This document shows, in pieces, positions 9,414-18,943 of a stretch of DNA of 35,897 bases; the stretch's first letter is position 1; every line of letters starts with the position of its first letter. The notes beneath the pieces were generated by a model. The model had not been told where the DNA came from, searched no databases, and was given only the letters and a program-made list of their open reading frames with translations. Made by a program: the position numbers and the translations under genes. Source of the DNA: Lachnospiraceae bacterium (GTDB taxonomy: Bacteria; Bacillota; Clostridia; Lachnospirales; Lachnospiraceae); assembly GCA_009787745.1 (NCBI GenBank), contig WQST01000002.1, positions 1 to 35,897 on the forward strand. Direction: 5' to 3'.

Positions 9414-9532
9414 GAATAAATATGCGGGGTCAATTTTCAAGGTAAATGCAACTTTCACAAAATAAACGCAACCAAATCTTATTGAATTCAGATTTTCGAA
9501 AAAATTAAGTTGAGGAAAAGTACTCGATTTCG

Positions 9533-9561
9533 AAAAAATCATCGGTTTATGATGATTTTTT
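9533..9561. repeat. Perfect 11-bp stem-loop
   Basis: AAAAAATCATC (9533-9543), 7-base loop, GATGATTTTTT (9551-9561). The right arm ends in a T-run, giving a terminator-like shape on either strand, though the stem is AT-rich and weak. It lies upstream of the NlpC promoter and far from any plus-strand stop, so its role as a terminator is unclear. Confidence 0.6.
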
Positions 9562-9755
9562 TGTATTTTCATGTTAAAATTACCTAGTTCCGGTGAATTT
9601 CCAGTTAAATTAAGTCACGAAAATCAAAGCGTGGTCATTTTCGGATATATTGATGTTTTTGAATTTCGTTGGCAAGAATTGTGGTAATTAGTTGAGTTAC
9701 TAACTTTATTTTAACTTCTTTTCATGTCTTTCGCCGAGAAAGGATACTCTTTGAT

Positions 9756-11822
9756 ATGAATCTTAAAATGTCATTAAAATGTAATATGCGCACACCTGCC
9801 AAAACCTTTATCACCATTCTTCTACTTGCGCTTGCTACCTTCACCTTGCTTTCGCGGATAACAGATTATGTGGTAACTTATAGGGAGATGGGGCGTGTGA
9901 CAGAAAGCTACCACGGAATTATTGCCTTAGATAATGGTGTGCCGAACACGCTTGGAATGCCAATAACCGGTGAATACATTAGCAGTATGCCCGGAACAAG
10001 GGGGCTGTTAGGTTTGGGAGAATACACATCAAAGCATGCTCCTGTACCGCCTTTCCCCCCAACACCTTTGACCATCGAGCAGATGGAGCGCTTTGCCGCC
10101 TTACCGAATGCCACCACCGAAACAAGATTCATGACAGCAGGCTTTATTGGGGATTTGCGAACGGTTGATGACAGCTATTCACCCTTCTTTGATTGGGGTT
10201 TTGATTATACGTCCAGATTTGTCATGACTGGTGTCTATACAGGCCTCGCCGATGATTTGAATGCTACCCTGAATGAAATAATACCATTATATTTTACGAA
10301 TATAACGATGTTGGCGGGTGATTTTTTCTATTTCCCTGAAGATGGAGAGACTGCAATTATATATACTTACTCAAGGCAAGATATTGTCAGTAATAATTTT
10401 GCGTATGACTCTGACATTAACCTTTTTGATAATGAAAATATAGGGCAGGTATTAACAGACAATTTAATCGAAGGGAATCGATATCTTCTAATCGGCAGGT
10501 ATCCATCTGATTATTTTTATCGTATAGCGCTATCCAGTACCGATCCTGAAGAGCAAGAAAGAATTGACTCACTTTGGGATTGGGATGGTGAAGCAGAGAA
10601 TTTCCGCGATACCGAAAAGTTTGAGTATTTGTCAGATCTTCTTATCATGGCAAAATCCCGGCCTCATGTTATACTTTGGTTGGGAGATCAAGATACAACA
10701 AATTTCGTTTTTCCGGTCATTCCACTCGAAAGCTTAGAGAATGATTTTCCGGAAAGTGAAGAGTATGCCCCTCTTAGAGAGCTAATAGACATTATTAATC
10801 TCGACCCTTTTACTTATGATATTGTTTATGTCAATGACTTGTTTTCTATTCCGCGTTTCAATGAAGGCAATATGGTAATCCGCGAAGGCCGCGCTTTAAC
10901 GCCGGAGGATGCCGATACCAATGTTGCCGTTGTGAGTTGGTATTTCTTTGAGACGCATAACCTTAACCTTGGCGATACCTTGACGATTGAACTGGGCGAC
11001 AGATTTTTTCCGCAATATGCTTCTTTGGGCGCAACGGCTTATGTACCCGAAAGACACTCGAATTTCATAGAGACAACTTCAGTTGAAATCGTCGGCGTTT
11101 ACTTAGACACAGACTCTGCTAGAGACCGCAATACAAATCAGTTTTGGGGCTATGGACCAAATACGATTTTCGTCCCGAAATCGCTTTTGCCAATTGAAGT
11201 ACCCGCTGACCATGAAATCAGACCGGGCGAATTTAGCATAATCATTGAAAACGCGAAAGATATAGATGCAGTCCTTGCAGATGCAGAACCGCTTGCTGAT
11301 ACAATGGGCATCGAACTTCGATTTTCGGACGGTGGCTGGTCACTTGTTTCAGAAGGCTTAGGCACTAGTGAGCGTATTGCATTGATTACGGTGCTTCTAA
11401 ATGTAATTGGCATTATCTTTGTTCTGCTTTTGACAGTATATCTCTTTGTGAAGCAAGATATAAAGACTTATGCAATTTCGAGAGCCTTGGGCGTAACCCA
11501 AAAAGATTCCTGCAAAGCTTTGGCAGTGCCTTTGGGGATATTATCTATTCCGGCAATTTTAATTGGAGGTATTTTCGGCTTGGTTTACGCCTTTAATTTA
11601 ATCGAAACCTCATTGAGCAACTTAACAGAAATAGCTCCCTCCTCTCAAATTGGAGAGAGTGCTGTACCGCTTGGTATTGTATTGTTATGTCTAGTATTTT
11701 TGGTTCTGTTTCTCTCATTAACCACCGGAATATTCTTATTGAGAATGTGTAAAACACCTATCTTGGCGTTATTGCAAGGCGAAGCCCCCAAAAACAAACA
11801 AAGGGGGGTACATAATAGATGA
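9756..11822 (+). CDS. FtsX/MacB-type ABC transporter permease (large subunit)
   Basis: 688 residues. One N-terminal membrane helix (about 15-38), a very large extracellular part (about 45-545) and three C-terminal helices with the FtsX signature ISRALGVTQ just after the second helix. This is the MacB-like layout used for exporting peptides, lipids or lipoproteins by force transmission rather than a channel. The extracellular part is much larger than in MacB and I recognise no subdomain in it. It starts at ATG 9756 with AAAGGA upstream at rather long spacing. Its stop overlaps the next permease start by ATGA, so the two are translationally coupled. Substrate unknown. Confidence 0.88.
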   Translation: MNLKMSLKCNMRTPAKTFITILLLALATFTLLSRITDYVVTYREMGRVTESYHGIIALDNGVPNTLGMPITGEYISSMPGTRGLLGLGEYTSKHAPVPPFPPTPLTIEQMERFAALPNATTETRFMTAGFIGDLRTVDDSYSPFFDWGFDYTSRFVMTGVYTGLADDLNATLNEIIPLYFTNITMLAGDFFYFPEDGETAIIYTYSRQDIVSNNFAYDSDINLFDNENIGQVLTDNLIEGNRYLLIGRYPSDYFYRIALSSTDPEEQERIDSLWDWDGEAENFRDTEKFEYLSDLLIMAKSRPHVILWLGDQDTTNFVFPVIPLESLENDFPESEEYAPLRELIDIINLDPFTYDIVYVNDLFSIPRFNEGNMVIREGRALTPEDADTNVAVVSWYFFETHNLNLGDTLTIELGDRFFPQYASLGATAYVPERHSNFIETTSVEIVGVYLDTDSARDRNTNQFWGYGPNTIFVPKSLLPIEVPADHEIRPGEFSIIIENAKDIDAVLADAEPLADTMGIELRFSDGGWSLVSEGLGTSERIALITVLLNVIGIIFVLLLTVYLFVKQDIKTYAISRALGVTQKDSCKALAVPLGILSIPAILIGGIFGLVYAFNLIETSLSNLTEIAPSSQIGESAVPLGIVLLCLVFLVLFLSLTTGIFLLRMCKTPILALLQGEAPKNKQRGVHNR

Positions 11823-13099
11823 ATGAAAACGATATTAGAAGTTCCCGGGAAAACGTACCGTTTAAGGAAAGCCTTTCTTATACGTTTATGCGGATATACC
11901 GCTCAAAGGGGAAAACACTCATTGTTTTTGCTTTGACAACCTTCCTGGTCGGAGCGGTTGGTTTTTTGGCAATGACCATGGCGCAGTATGAGGAGTTGTT
12001 TGAGACTGTTAAGATAAAAACTACGGCGACAGGTTTTTCTTCAAATGCCATAGAAATGATGTCACAATCAGATTTGGGAGATGTTGTGTATTATCAAGGT
12101 CATATGCGTGTTATAGCTACAAAAGACGACTTTCCTGTGCCGCTTATTGTGACGAACGATACTCAGCGCTATATTGAAAGCATCGGATTTGCCGGTGATG
12201 TAGTCATAGAATCTCATTTAGCTTTGGATGAGAACATAATACCAAATGAAAAGCCTATTCTTTTCATGGGAAGAGATATCGCTAAATGGCTTGGTATTGG
12301 TTTAGATGATACACTTTATTTACTTGAAGAAGAGCAGATAAAGGCTTTGCAATTTTTATACCAAAGCGAAGAATACCTTACGAGTATTGGTCTAGCGGAC
12401 CGGCCCTATGAAGAAATACTCGAAAGCATCATTGCGGAAAGTAGTTTATCTTTTAAAGTTGTTGGTCTTATACAGTCAAATAACGCCGAGCTTGACATGA
12501 GCTTCTTTGCCCCGTTACATAAAGCGGTTCATCAAATAAATGGACTTAAAATTGCCTTTGGTGAAGAGGGATTGCCGATTATTTTAGACTTTAGCGAATT
12601 TCAGCTTTTGGATAATTTCCGAATTGATGATTACAGTACATTGCTGCAAGAGATGGCAAGCCAAAGTCGCGAAGACGGTTCACTTGATGCAAAACATTTT
12701 ACCGACACAAGCCGGCTTTACAGTATCGCCCATGTCCGCGATTTGCTAAATGTTTTTTTTCCGATTGCCGCCTTTATAGCGATAGCGCTTAGTGTGGTTG
12801 CCATCGGATTAACTATGACGCAATCTATTAAAGAAATGGCCCTTCTTCGTATTTTGGGCATAACCGCAAACAGAACAAGAACCATTTTTATTTTTGAACA
12901 TTTTTTCGTCACGGTCATTGGGACTTTATTGGCTATGGGTTTTTTAATGTTCTTCAACATAAGACTATTCGCAAATAGTGCATCAATTATTCTGCTTTTC
13001 TGTGTCCTATATTTGTTTGCTTGCTCCTTTACAAGTTTTATCGCTTCCGCTGTAATGGCAAAGAAAAAACCTTTGGAGCTTTTGCAAGTAAAGGAATAA
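11819..13099 (+). CDS. FtsX/MacB-type ABC transporter permease (small subunit)
   Basis: 426 residues with the same plan: N-terminal helix (about 30-52), extracellular part (about 55-305) and three C-terminal helices, with ALLRILGITANRTR as the FtsX-type signature. Coupled to the larger permease by a 4-bp ATGA overlap and followed 57 bp later by the ATPase. The two permeases differ greatly in extracellular size, which suggests an asymmetric heterodimer. Confidence 0.88.
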   Translation: MNENDIRSSRENVPFKESLSYTFMRIYRSKGKTLIVFALTTFLVGAVGFLAMTMAQYEELFETVKIKTTATGFSSNAIEMMSQSDLGDVVYYQGHMRVIATKDDFPVPLIVTNDTQRYIESIGFAGDVVIESHLALDENIIPNEKPILFMGRDIAKWLGIGLDDTLYLLEEEQIKALQFLYQSEEYLTSIGLADRPYEEILESIIAESSLSFKVVGLIQSNNAELDMSFFAPLHKAVHQINGLKIAFGEEGLPIILDFSEFQLLDNFRIDDYSTLLQEMASQSREDGSLDAKHFTDTSRLYSIAHVRDLLNVFFPIAAFIAIALSVVAIGLTMTQSIKEMALLRILGITANRTRTIFIFEHFFVTVIGTLLAMGFLMFFNIRLFANSASIILLFCVLYLFACSFTSFIASAVMAKKKPLELLQVKE

Positions 13100-13156
13100 T
13101 GGTTTATATCGCTAGTAAAACTAATCACCACAAAACAATAAAGAGGAGAACAATAA

Positions 13157-13843
13157 ATGTCAACACTAATTTTGAATGACGTTAGCTATCAGTATAAAGG
13201 AGCAGAAAAGCAAACAATACGAAACCTTTCTGCTAAATTTGAACCTTCTACCTTATATTCCATTGCCGGACCAAGCGGTTCAGGTAAGTCTACTTTACTT
13301 TCGCTTCTTGCCGGTCTTGACTTGCCGAAAGAAGGCACTATTGAATTTGATGGGAAAAGCCTTAGTGATATTGACCTTGATCTTTATCGGAGGAGAGATA
13401 TTGCCATGATTTTTCAAGCATTTCATTTGTTCCCTCTTTTAACGGCAATTGAAAATGTCTGTTTTCCCATGAAGATAAACGGAGTACCTTCCAATGAAGC
13501 TAAGAAAACGGCCAAGTCGTTACTGGAACATGTCGGAATAACCGAAGAACAAAGTAAACGATTCCCATCAAAACTTTCAGGTGGAGAACAACAGCGAGTA
13601 GCGATAGCGAGAAGCTTAGCTTCCGGCGCAAAAATAATTATTGCCGATGAGCCCACGGGTAATTTGGATGTTGAGAATACGCATAAGGTTATGGAATTGC
13701 TGAAAAATTTGGCGATGAACGAGGGGTATTGCATAATCGTTGTGACACACGACATGGAAGTTGCCAAGATGGCGGATGTAAAATATCGCATGAGTGGTGG
13801 TATGCTAGAAGAGGTTTTATTTTATGCGCATTGTGGAACTTAG
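13157..13843 (+). CDS. ABC transporter ATPase, LolD/MacB family
   Basis: 228 residues, the usual size for this class. Walker A GPSGSGKST (Lys44), Q-loop IFQAFHLFP, signature LSGGEQQRVAIARSLA, Walker B IIIADEPTGNLD, H-loop VVTHD. The DEPTGNLD form is typical of the LolD/MacB/BceA group. Good ribosome binding site GAGGAG about 8 bases before ATG. It powers the two upstream permeases. No two-component system or TolC/MFP partner is adjacent, so neither a Bce-type resistance module nor a tripartite pump is complete here. The last codons and stop fall within a long hairpin. Confidence 0.93.
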   Translation: MSTLILNDVSYQYKGAEKQTIRNLSAKFEPSTLYSIAGPSGSGKSTLLSLLAGLDLPKEGTIEFDGKSLSDIDLDLYRRRDIAMIFQAFHLFPLLTAIENVCFPMKINGVPSNEAKKTAKSLLEHVGITEEQSKRFPSKLSGGEQQRVAIARSLASGAKIIIADEPTGNLDVENTHKVMELLKNLAMNEGYCIIVVTHDMEVAKMADVKYRMSGGMLEEVLFYAHCGT

Positions 13844-13857
13844 TTCTACAATGCGCA
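13825..13857. terminator. Long hairpin over the ATPase stop codon
   Basis: Arms TGCGCATTGT (13825-13834) and ACAATGCGCA (13848-13857) pair perfectly; inside, one G-U pair and GAAC/GTTC extend the stem to 15 bp with a 3-base loop. The TAG stop of the ATPase lies at the loop. It separates two convergent genes and may end or protect both transcripts, but neither strand has a U-run after the stem, so it is not a classical intrinsic terminator. Confidence 0.5.
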
Positions 13858-13899
13858 CAGCATCTAACTATGAAAGTCACTTTTACAATTCACCGGTAT

Positions 13900-14775
13900 T
13901 TATAATACCGTCAAAGCATAGCTTACAGAAAAATTCTCACTCGGAGCCAGCGTGACGGCGTAAGGTTTGTCCTCGAAGTTACCCGTTTCTGTTATTTCGG
14001 CGGGTACGCCTACCCACGGTTCCAAGCAGATATAAGGTTCGTTGCGGGCAGTAGTCGTCCAGACGCCCAGAACAGGATACCCCGCAAAATCAAAGCGTAT
14101 AGCTCGTCCTGTATGACGGTTTTTAACCATAACAGACCGTGATTTTAGTTCATCGAAGATCAGCGCATCCTCCGCAAAGAGGGGGTAAGACAGCGGAACG
14201 GTATCGGTATTTTTAAGAATCCCTGCTCTTCGCCCGCCATCTAAAAGACCGCGCTCATCAACTTTGAGCGGTTCATTATCCTCAATTTGCGGAAAAACCA
14301 AGTCGTAATCTTCAAAACTGCCTTCGCCGCCAATCGGGCAAAGTAAGCCGGGATGTCCGCCGATACAGAAAGGCATCGGTTTATCATCCTTATTTAACAC
14401 TTCGTAACGAGTAGAAAAACCGCTTGATGTCAGCGCATGAGTTACCGTCAACTTAAAGCGGTATGGATATTGAGCGAGTGTTTCCGCCGTTTCTTCCAGT
14501 ACGAAAACCGCCTCGGTATCCGTTTGAGTTACTAAATCAAATTCATTTCTGCGGGCAAAACCATGCTTCTCCATATTATAGGAAACGCCGTCAATCAGGA
14601 TTGTATTGTCTTTAAGAGAACAGACAATCGGAAAAAGAATCGGGGAACGGCTGCCCCAGCTTTCTTTGCTACCCTCCCATAAGTATTTCACACCGTCCTT
14701 TTGATAAGAAATCATTTCCGCACCCGATGCTTGAATGACCATTTCACCGCCATTATATGATAATTTAGTTTGCAT
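13900..14775 (-). CDS. Aldose 1-epimerase family protein (GalM/LacX-like)
   Basis: About 291 residues. Family of beta-sandwich mutarotases that interconvert alpha and beta anomers of sugars. Visible signatures include SPILFPIVCSL near residue 52, the KHGFARRNEFDL segment holding the catalytic-type His, GGHPGL for the second His region, and YICLEPWVGVPAE near the C-terminus with the Glu. The start is ATG 14775 with a strong AAGGAGGAGG upstream; in-frame starts further up lie in the glycosyltransferase gene and are not used. It overlaps the upstream glycosyltransferase by 11 bp and is the last gene of the glycan operon. Its sugar substrate is unknown. Confidence 0.9.
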   Translation of the reverse strand: MQTKLSYNGGEMVIQASGAEMISYQKDGVKYLWEGSKESWGSRSPILFPIVCSLKDNTILIDGVSYNMEKHGFARRNEFDLVTQTDTEAVFVLEETAETLAQYPYRFKLTVTHALTSSGFSTRYEVLNKDDKPMPFCIGGHPGLLCPIGGEGSFEDYDLVFPQIEDNEPLKVDERGLLDGGRRAGILKNTDTVPLSYPLFAEDALIFDELKSRSVMVKNRHTGRAIRFDFAGYPVLGVWTTTARNEPYICLEPWVGVPAEITETGNFEDKPYAVTLAPSENFSVSYALTVL

Positions 14776-16798
14776 AAATTTTATCCTCCTCCTTTTCCCG
14801 CAACCTAAGCGCGAAATCACTGCGGTCAAGGGAAAAATTTTTATTATAATAAGGGTCTCCTGCCGATAAGGTTTCAGCCCATTTTTCGCGGAAACGGGCG
14901 GATTCGGCATCGTAACGGGCGGCTTTTTCACCGCTTGAATCAAGGCCGCGCGATATTGATTCGTAGTGATAAAGCTCCGCAAAGGGGGTAAAGACGCACA
15001 GGTAGTTCTTTTCCCTTAATTTTAAACAGAAATCCACATCATTCAGCGAGACGGCAAAGTTTTCATCTAAACCGCCTGCCGCATGGAAAAGGCTTTTTTT
15101 CACCATTAAGCAAGCACCTGTCACGGCCGAAACATTTTGCGCATAGCAAAGGCGTCCCATATAACCCAGATTTTCCCGATGCTGTTTATAATGGGAATGC
15201 CCTGCCGTGCGGTGAGCGCCCAGCCCTAAGACCACCCCCGCATGTTGGATGGTTTTATCGGCATAGTAAAGTTTGGCGCCAACGGCGCCAACGTCTTCGC
15301 GCTGGGCGTACATCAGCATTTCTTCAAGCCAGTTGATGCGGATGACTTCGGTATCATTATTAAGAAGCAGAATGTATTCGCCTGTCGCTTGTGAAACTCC
15401 GTAATTATTAATTGCTGAATAATTAAAAGCGGCGTTTTTTTCAGGGTATGTTACAACGCGGATTTTTTGATTTTTTCCGATTTCCTGATAGTAAGTAAAT
15501 ATTTCCGCTGTTTCGCTGTTATTCTCGACAATGATGATTTCATAATTATTATATGTCGATTTCGTGATGATTGAATCGATTGAACGTTTCAAATCACTTA
15601 AATGGTCTTTGTTGGCGATGATAATTGATATCTTCGGGGTGCCGATGATTGGGTAAGTAATTTTAAAAATGATTTCAAAGGCTCTGGTGCTAGTGATGCG
15701 GAAATCCTCAAAACCGCTTGCGCGAAGGTGGTCGGCGATTGCACCTTTGGCGGCAGTGACGGCATGGGGTTTGACGCTTAGGTCTTTGGCGGTGCTTTGG
15801 CGGTGTGAGCGCCAGTAATATAAGAGTTTGGGGATATGAACGATTTTTTCTGCTTTGGCAGTTAAACGGAAAATCATGTCATGGTCTTGGCTTCCGTCGA
15901 ATTTGGTACGAAAAAGTTCGGTTCCATTGATAAGTTTGCGGGCAAAAACGCTGAAATGGCAAATGTAGTTGTTGGCACGGAGATTATCGATTGCAAAATC
16001 AGGTTTGAAATGGAGGGTTATCATTTTGTCGATATGATTGTTTTTGAAGGTGGCTTCATCGCAATAGATATAGTCTGCTTTTTGGTCATTGATAACTTTT
16101 ACGTATTCGAATAAGGCGGCGGGGTGAAGGATGTCGTCGTGGTCGAATAAACCAATATAATCGCCCGTTGCTAATGAGAGACATTGATTGGTGTTTCCTG
16201 CGATACCTTCGTTTTTATCAAGTTTTTTGTAAATGATTCGCTGATCGGTTTTTTGGTATTCACGGCATATTTTTTCGACTTCGGGGTGGGTCTTTTCTGA
16301 GCCGTCAGCTAGGCACAGCTCCCAGTTTTGGTATGTTTGGGCTTTGACGGAATCAATCATTTCGCGCAAATAGCGGGTGGGGGTATTGTATAGGGGAACG
16401 AGAATGCTGATTTTGGTCATGCAGGGAAATATTTTTCCGGATTGCTCTTCTGCTTCTTCTTTATTGGGGAAACTCAAGGTGCCATAGTTTTTCATGACTT
16501 TTTTTTCATGCATAATATAGCGGATTTTGGCAATTAAACCGCGGAGACTCCCGGTATTTTTGACGCGCTTTATTTGGCGGAAAACGAAATGCAGGGCTTT
16601 TCTGAACGGGGCTGATATTCTCCAGAACGGATTATTTTTTATGCGGTCTAATTTGAATGCTAAATCTTCGCTTAAGGCTGTCAGTTCCGCAACTTGCTCC
16701 GCTAATTCAGCACATTTTCTGAGTTCTTCGGCATAGGCTGAATTAAGGGCTTCGACATCAGCCTTATTTGTTGAAGAAGCGGTATTAGAATCAAGCAT
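14765..16798 (-). CDS. Glycosyltransferase with two GT2 domains
   Basis: About 677 residues. An N-terminal coiled coil (about 10-60) is followed by the NPFWRISAPFRK segment common in cell-surface glycan GTs. The first GT-A domain begins KISILVPLYNTP (about 130) with FDHDD as the metal-binding DxD-like motif; the second begins KISIIIANKDH (about 390) with LLNNDTE, then GAVGAKLYY and GACLMVKK as in rhamnosyl/WbbL-like enzymes. Two active sites in one chain suggest it makes two alternating linkages. Sugar donor is inferred to be dTDP-deoxyhexose from the adjacent rfb genes. Start ATG 16798 with AGAGG upstream. It follows the methyltransferase/kinase gene by about 50 bp. Confidence 0.9.
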   Translation of the reverse strand: MLDSNTASSTNKADVEALNSAYAEELRKCAELAEQVAELTALSEDLAFKLDRIKNNPFWRISAPFRKALHFVFRQIKRVKNTGSLRGLIAKIRYIMHEKKVMKNYGTLSFPNKEEAEEQSGKIFPCMTKISILVPLYNTPTRYLREMIDSVKAQTYQNWELCLADGSEKTHPEVEKICREYQKTDQRIIYKKLDKNEGIAGNTNQCLSLATGDYIGLFDHDDILHPAALFEYVKVINDQKADYIYCDEATFKNNHIDKMITLHFKPDFAIDNLRANNYICHFSVFARKLINGTELFRTKFDGSQDHDMIFRLTAKAEKIVHIPKLLYYWRSHRQSTAKDLSVKPHAVTAAKGAIADHLRASGFEDFRITSTRAFEIIFKITYPIIGTPKISIIIANKDHLSDLKRSIDSIITKSTYNNYEIIIVENNSETAEIFTYYQEIGKNQKIRVVTYPEKNAAFNYSAINNYGVSQATGEYILLLNNDTEVIRINWLEEMLMYAQREDVGAVGAKLYYADKTIQHAGVVLGLGAHRTAGHSHYKQHRENLGYMGRLCYAQNVSAVTGACLMVKKSLFHAAGGLDENFAVSLNDVDFCLKLREKNYLCVFTPFAELYHYESISRGLDSSGEKAARYDAESARFREKWAETLSAGDPYYNKNFSLDRSDFALRLREKEEDKIYAN

Positions 16799-16850
16799 CA
16801 AGTATTACCTCTCGTTTTAATCTTTTAGCTATTTGTTTCAATGTAGTCCA

Positions 16851-18932
16851 TTACTTCAATAATTTCTTTATCCCATGCTTTAATTTATCGATAATTCCCT
16901 GTTCAATCGGCAAAAATATTACTTCTAAATCAACTTTTAATTGATTATGTTTCCGATTATCCAAGTTATTAATTTTAACCGTGAAATTGGGGTCGTCCGT
17001 TTTAAATAAATAACACTTGCTATTTATTTTTTCACCGTTTGCTTTAATATAGTTACTGCTTAAAGGTATCGAAGCCCCATTCCACTCAATTCTGCGAATC
17101 ATCACCATGCAAGCCGTATCAGCAGGGTCAAGGCGAAGTTGTACGGTTTCTTTCGGTACTTCAATATTTACCGACACATCATTTTCATTCTGATAGGCAT
17201 TCGGGAAAAGACGTGATTCCTCTTCGCTAAACCCCTTGCCGGAATCAAAAAATACCTGTACCCTGCGAAATTCTTCTCTTTTAAAGTAATTCGGCATCAA
17301 AGATTGCGGTACTGCGGATTTCATCCCCAGCAAATCACGTATCTGAGCAACCGACATTCGGCTTCCCGCAACTTTTTCTTGAAATTTTCGCTCATTAATT
17401 GTAAAGGATTCTTTGTCGGCTTCGGTTATGCCCCATTTGCCGTAATATTTGCTTGGCTTAATCCTAATTCTCGATTCATCTTCTAATAAATAACAGTAAA
17501 GGGCGCGATAAAGCATCTCTTTATATGTTAATTCTTGATTTAACATCCACTCATAATCCAAAAGCGTCCATTTATTCACATTTTCCTCTATAATAATATT
17601 TGTAAATATTAAATCATGATTTATCATTTCTGATTTTGCTTTTGCGATATATAATCTTACTATTGCTTCAAAACGTTCGATATAATCGTCAAAACGCGCC
17701 ATATCATTCTTCTTTAGGCATTCATCCAGATGCCACGCTAAAGTCTTGCCGTTTACATACTCTAAATCGATACATTTTCCGTCATGCGAAAGCTTACAGC
17801 CATTAACCGCCAAAATACTCTCTTTAAGCTCATCAGATAACAGGTGATATGATTCGTTGATTCGCTTAATATGCTGATAAGATTCATTATTAAGCGCAGT
17901 TTTCCTGACCGCGAAATTTTTCGTTATTTCGGTTTTTATCCGGTACTCAAGCGCGCGGTCATTCGAATATCTAAGATATGCTGTCTCGGTATCTTTTCCT
18001 GTATATACTAAATATGAATTACTGAACATCGGGAATGAATCTTCTTCAATTATGCTGTCGAACACTTTTCTTTCATTGAAAATTTCCATCCGGTGACGGT
18101 CAAAATTACGCATGTTATCATATAACTCACCTTTCACCGGCAAGCGGGCATCCGAAAAGAGGGTCGTCATAAACTTATAATCAGGATAAGGATAGTAGAA
18201 ATTAAAATCGAGAATCCCGGCACTATTAAGAATCTTTTCCAAGCGATTGCGGGTAAAAGTGCGGGCGTTGCCGCCGTCAGGATAATCTTCAAGACCGCTA
18301 AAGAATGTCCCGAGATGATCTTCGGTGCAACCTGCCCAGTATTTTAACCCAAAGCGGTTTTCGATGGCAATCACCAGATGCCCGTCATTCTTTAGATGCT
18401 GTTTTACGGTCTCAAGCATTTTTATATAGGGGCGGTATACATCGTCCGGTTCATCGGACTCAATATATAGGCAACAATATTCAAATACGCCAATAAAAAG
18501 GATAAAATCATAATCATTCGACAAATCAGGTTCAATGTCATTGAAATTGCCGATATGAATGGTGATATTGTCTTTTTCCTGATGGCGGTAAGCATTTATT
18601 TTACAGCGGGTCTCCGATAAATCAACGCAAACGACTTCCTTTGCTTTTTCGGAAAGAATGCCTGTAATGGCGCCGCATCCCGAACCAATTTCCAGAACTT
18701 TATGTTCTTTTCCGATTGGCAGCCACTCGGCAATATTATGGCGCAGATGAGAAAAATGATATAAATAAGTGAAATCACGCTTCTTTTCGATAATGGCAGG
18801 AAACTCGGACCGGCTATGGTTCATAGCGGTATCAAGGAGATCTTTTTCAATATCCCCGTCCGTATAAAGATCAGCACCTGAATAACGCGTGTAATCTAAT
18901 TTCACATTGCCGATAGTAGAAATCTTTGCCAT
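16851..18932 (-). CDS. Fused SAM methyltransferase and kinase-like protein, WbdD-like
   Basis: 693 residues. The N-terminal class I methyltransferase shows VLEIGSGCGAITGIL (Glu81, glycines 83-87) and CVDLSE. From about 310 to 520 there is a kinase/aminoglycoside-phosphotransferase-like fold: hinge-like LEYVNGKTL, then NHDLIFTN with Asp440 and Asn445 in the D-x4-N spacing of the catalytic loop, then LLDYEW with Asp459 as the DFG-like metal ligand. A beta-rich region (about 560-675) and a basic amphipathic C-terminal helix (KLKHGIKKLLK) follow, the latter a possible membrane anchor. This order matches WbdD of E. coli O9a, which phosphorylates and methylates the non-reducing end to stop chain growth. 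Its position just after Wzt supports a capping role. Seen: both motif sets. Inferred: capping activity. It lacks WbdD's long coiled coil. Start ATG 18932 with AAGGAAG. Confidence 0.8.
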   Translation of the reverse strand: MAKISTIGNVKLDYTRYSGADLYTDGDIEKDLLDTAMNHSRSEFPAIIEKKRDFTYLYHFSHLRHNIAEWLPIGKEHKVLEIGSGCGAITGILSEKAKEVVCVDLSETRCKINAYRHQEKDNITIHIGNFNDIEPDLSNDYDFILFIGVFEYCCLYIESDEPDDVYRPYIKMLETVKQHLKNDGHLVIAIENRFGLKYWAGCTEDHLGTFFSGLEDYPDGGNARTFTRNRLEKILNSAGILDFNFYYPYPDYKFMTTLFSDARLPVKGELYDNMRNFDRHRMEIFNERKVFDSIIEEDSFPMFSNSYLVYTGKDTETAYLRYSNDRALEYRIKTEITKNFAVRKTALNNESYQHIKRINESYHLLSDELKESILAVNGCKLSHDGKCIDLEYVNGKTLAWHLDECLKKNDMARFDDYIERFEAIVRLYIAKAKSEMINHDLIFTNIIIEENVNKWTLLDYEWMLNQELTYKEMLYRALYCYLLEDESRIRIKPSKYYGKWGITEADKESFTINERKFQEKVAGSRMSVAQIRDLLGMKSAVPQSLMPNYFKREEFRRVQVFFDSGKGFSEEESRLFPNAYQNENDVSVNIEVPKETVQLRLDPADTACMVMIRRIEWNGASIPLSSNYIKANGEKINSKCYLFKTDDPNFTVKINNLDNRKHNQLKVDLEVIFLPIEQGIIDKLKHGIKKLLK

Positions 18933-18943
18933 TTCACTTCCTT

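Larger units (their letters stand above)
9304..9755. other. AT-rich intergenic region with promoter, stem-loop and repeated motifs
   Basis: The gap of 452 bp holds the NlpC promoter near its left end, a perfect stem-loop at 9533-9561, and two similar motifs, GGTCAATTTTC at 9428 and GGTCATTTTCGG at 9633, which could be remains of a mobile-element end. An open frame of 38 codons, 9571-9687 plus, starts MLKLPSSGEFPVKLSH but has no ribosome binding site, so I do not call it a gene. An imperfect operator-like inverted repeat, TTAGT-N6-ACTAA, lies at 9688-9703, upstream of the ABC exporter. I could not find a convincing promoter for the exporter here. Confidence 0.5.

Noticed and set aside
9225..9572. 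115-codon minus-strand ORF upstream of the NlpC gene
   Set aside because: Spans the predicted promoter and the NlpC start in another frame, has no ribosome binding site, and has no recognisable domain.
14776..14982. N-terminal extension of the aldose epimerase
   Set aside because: The extra 69 residues are the shadow of the glycosyltransferase's C-terminal coding region; the strong ribosome binding site is at ATG 14775.
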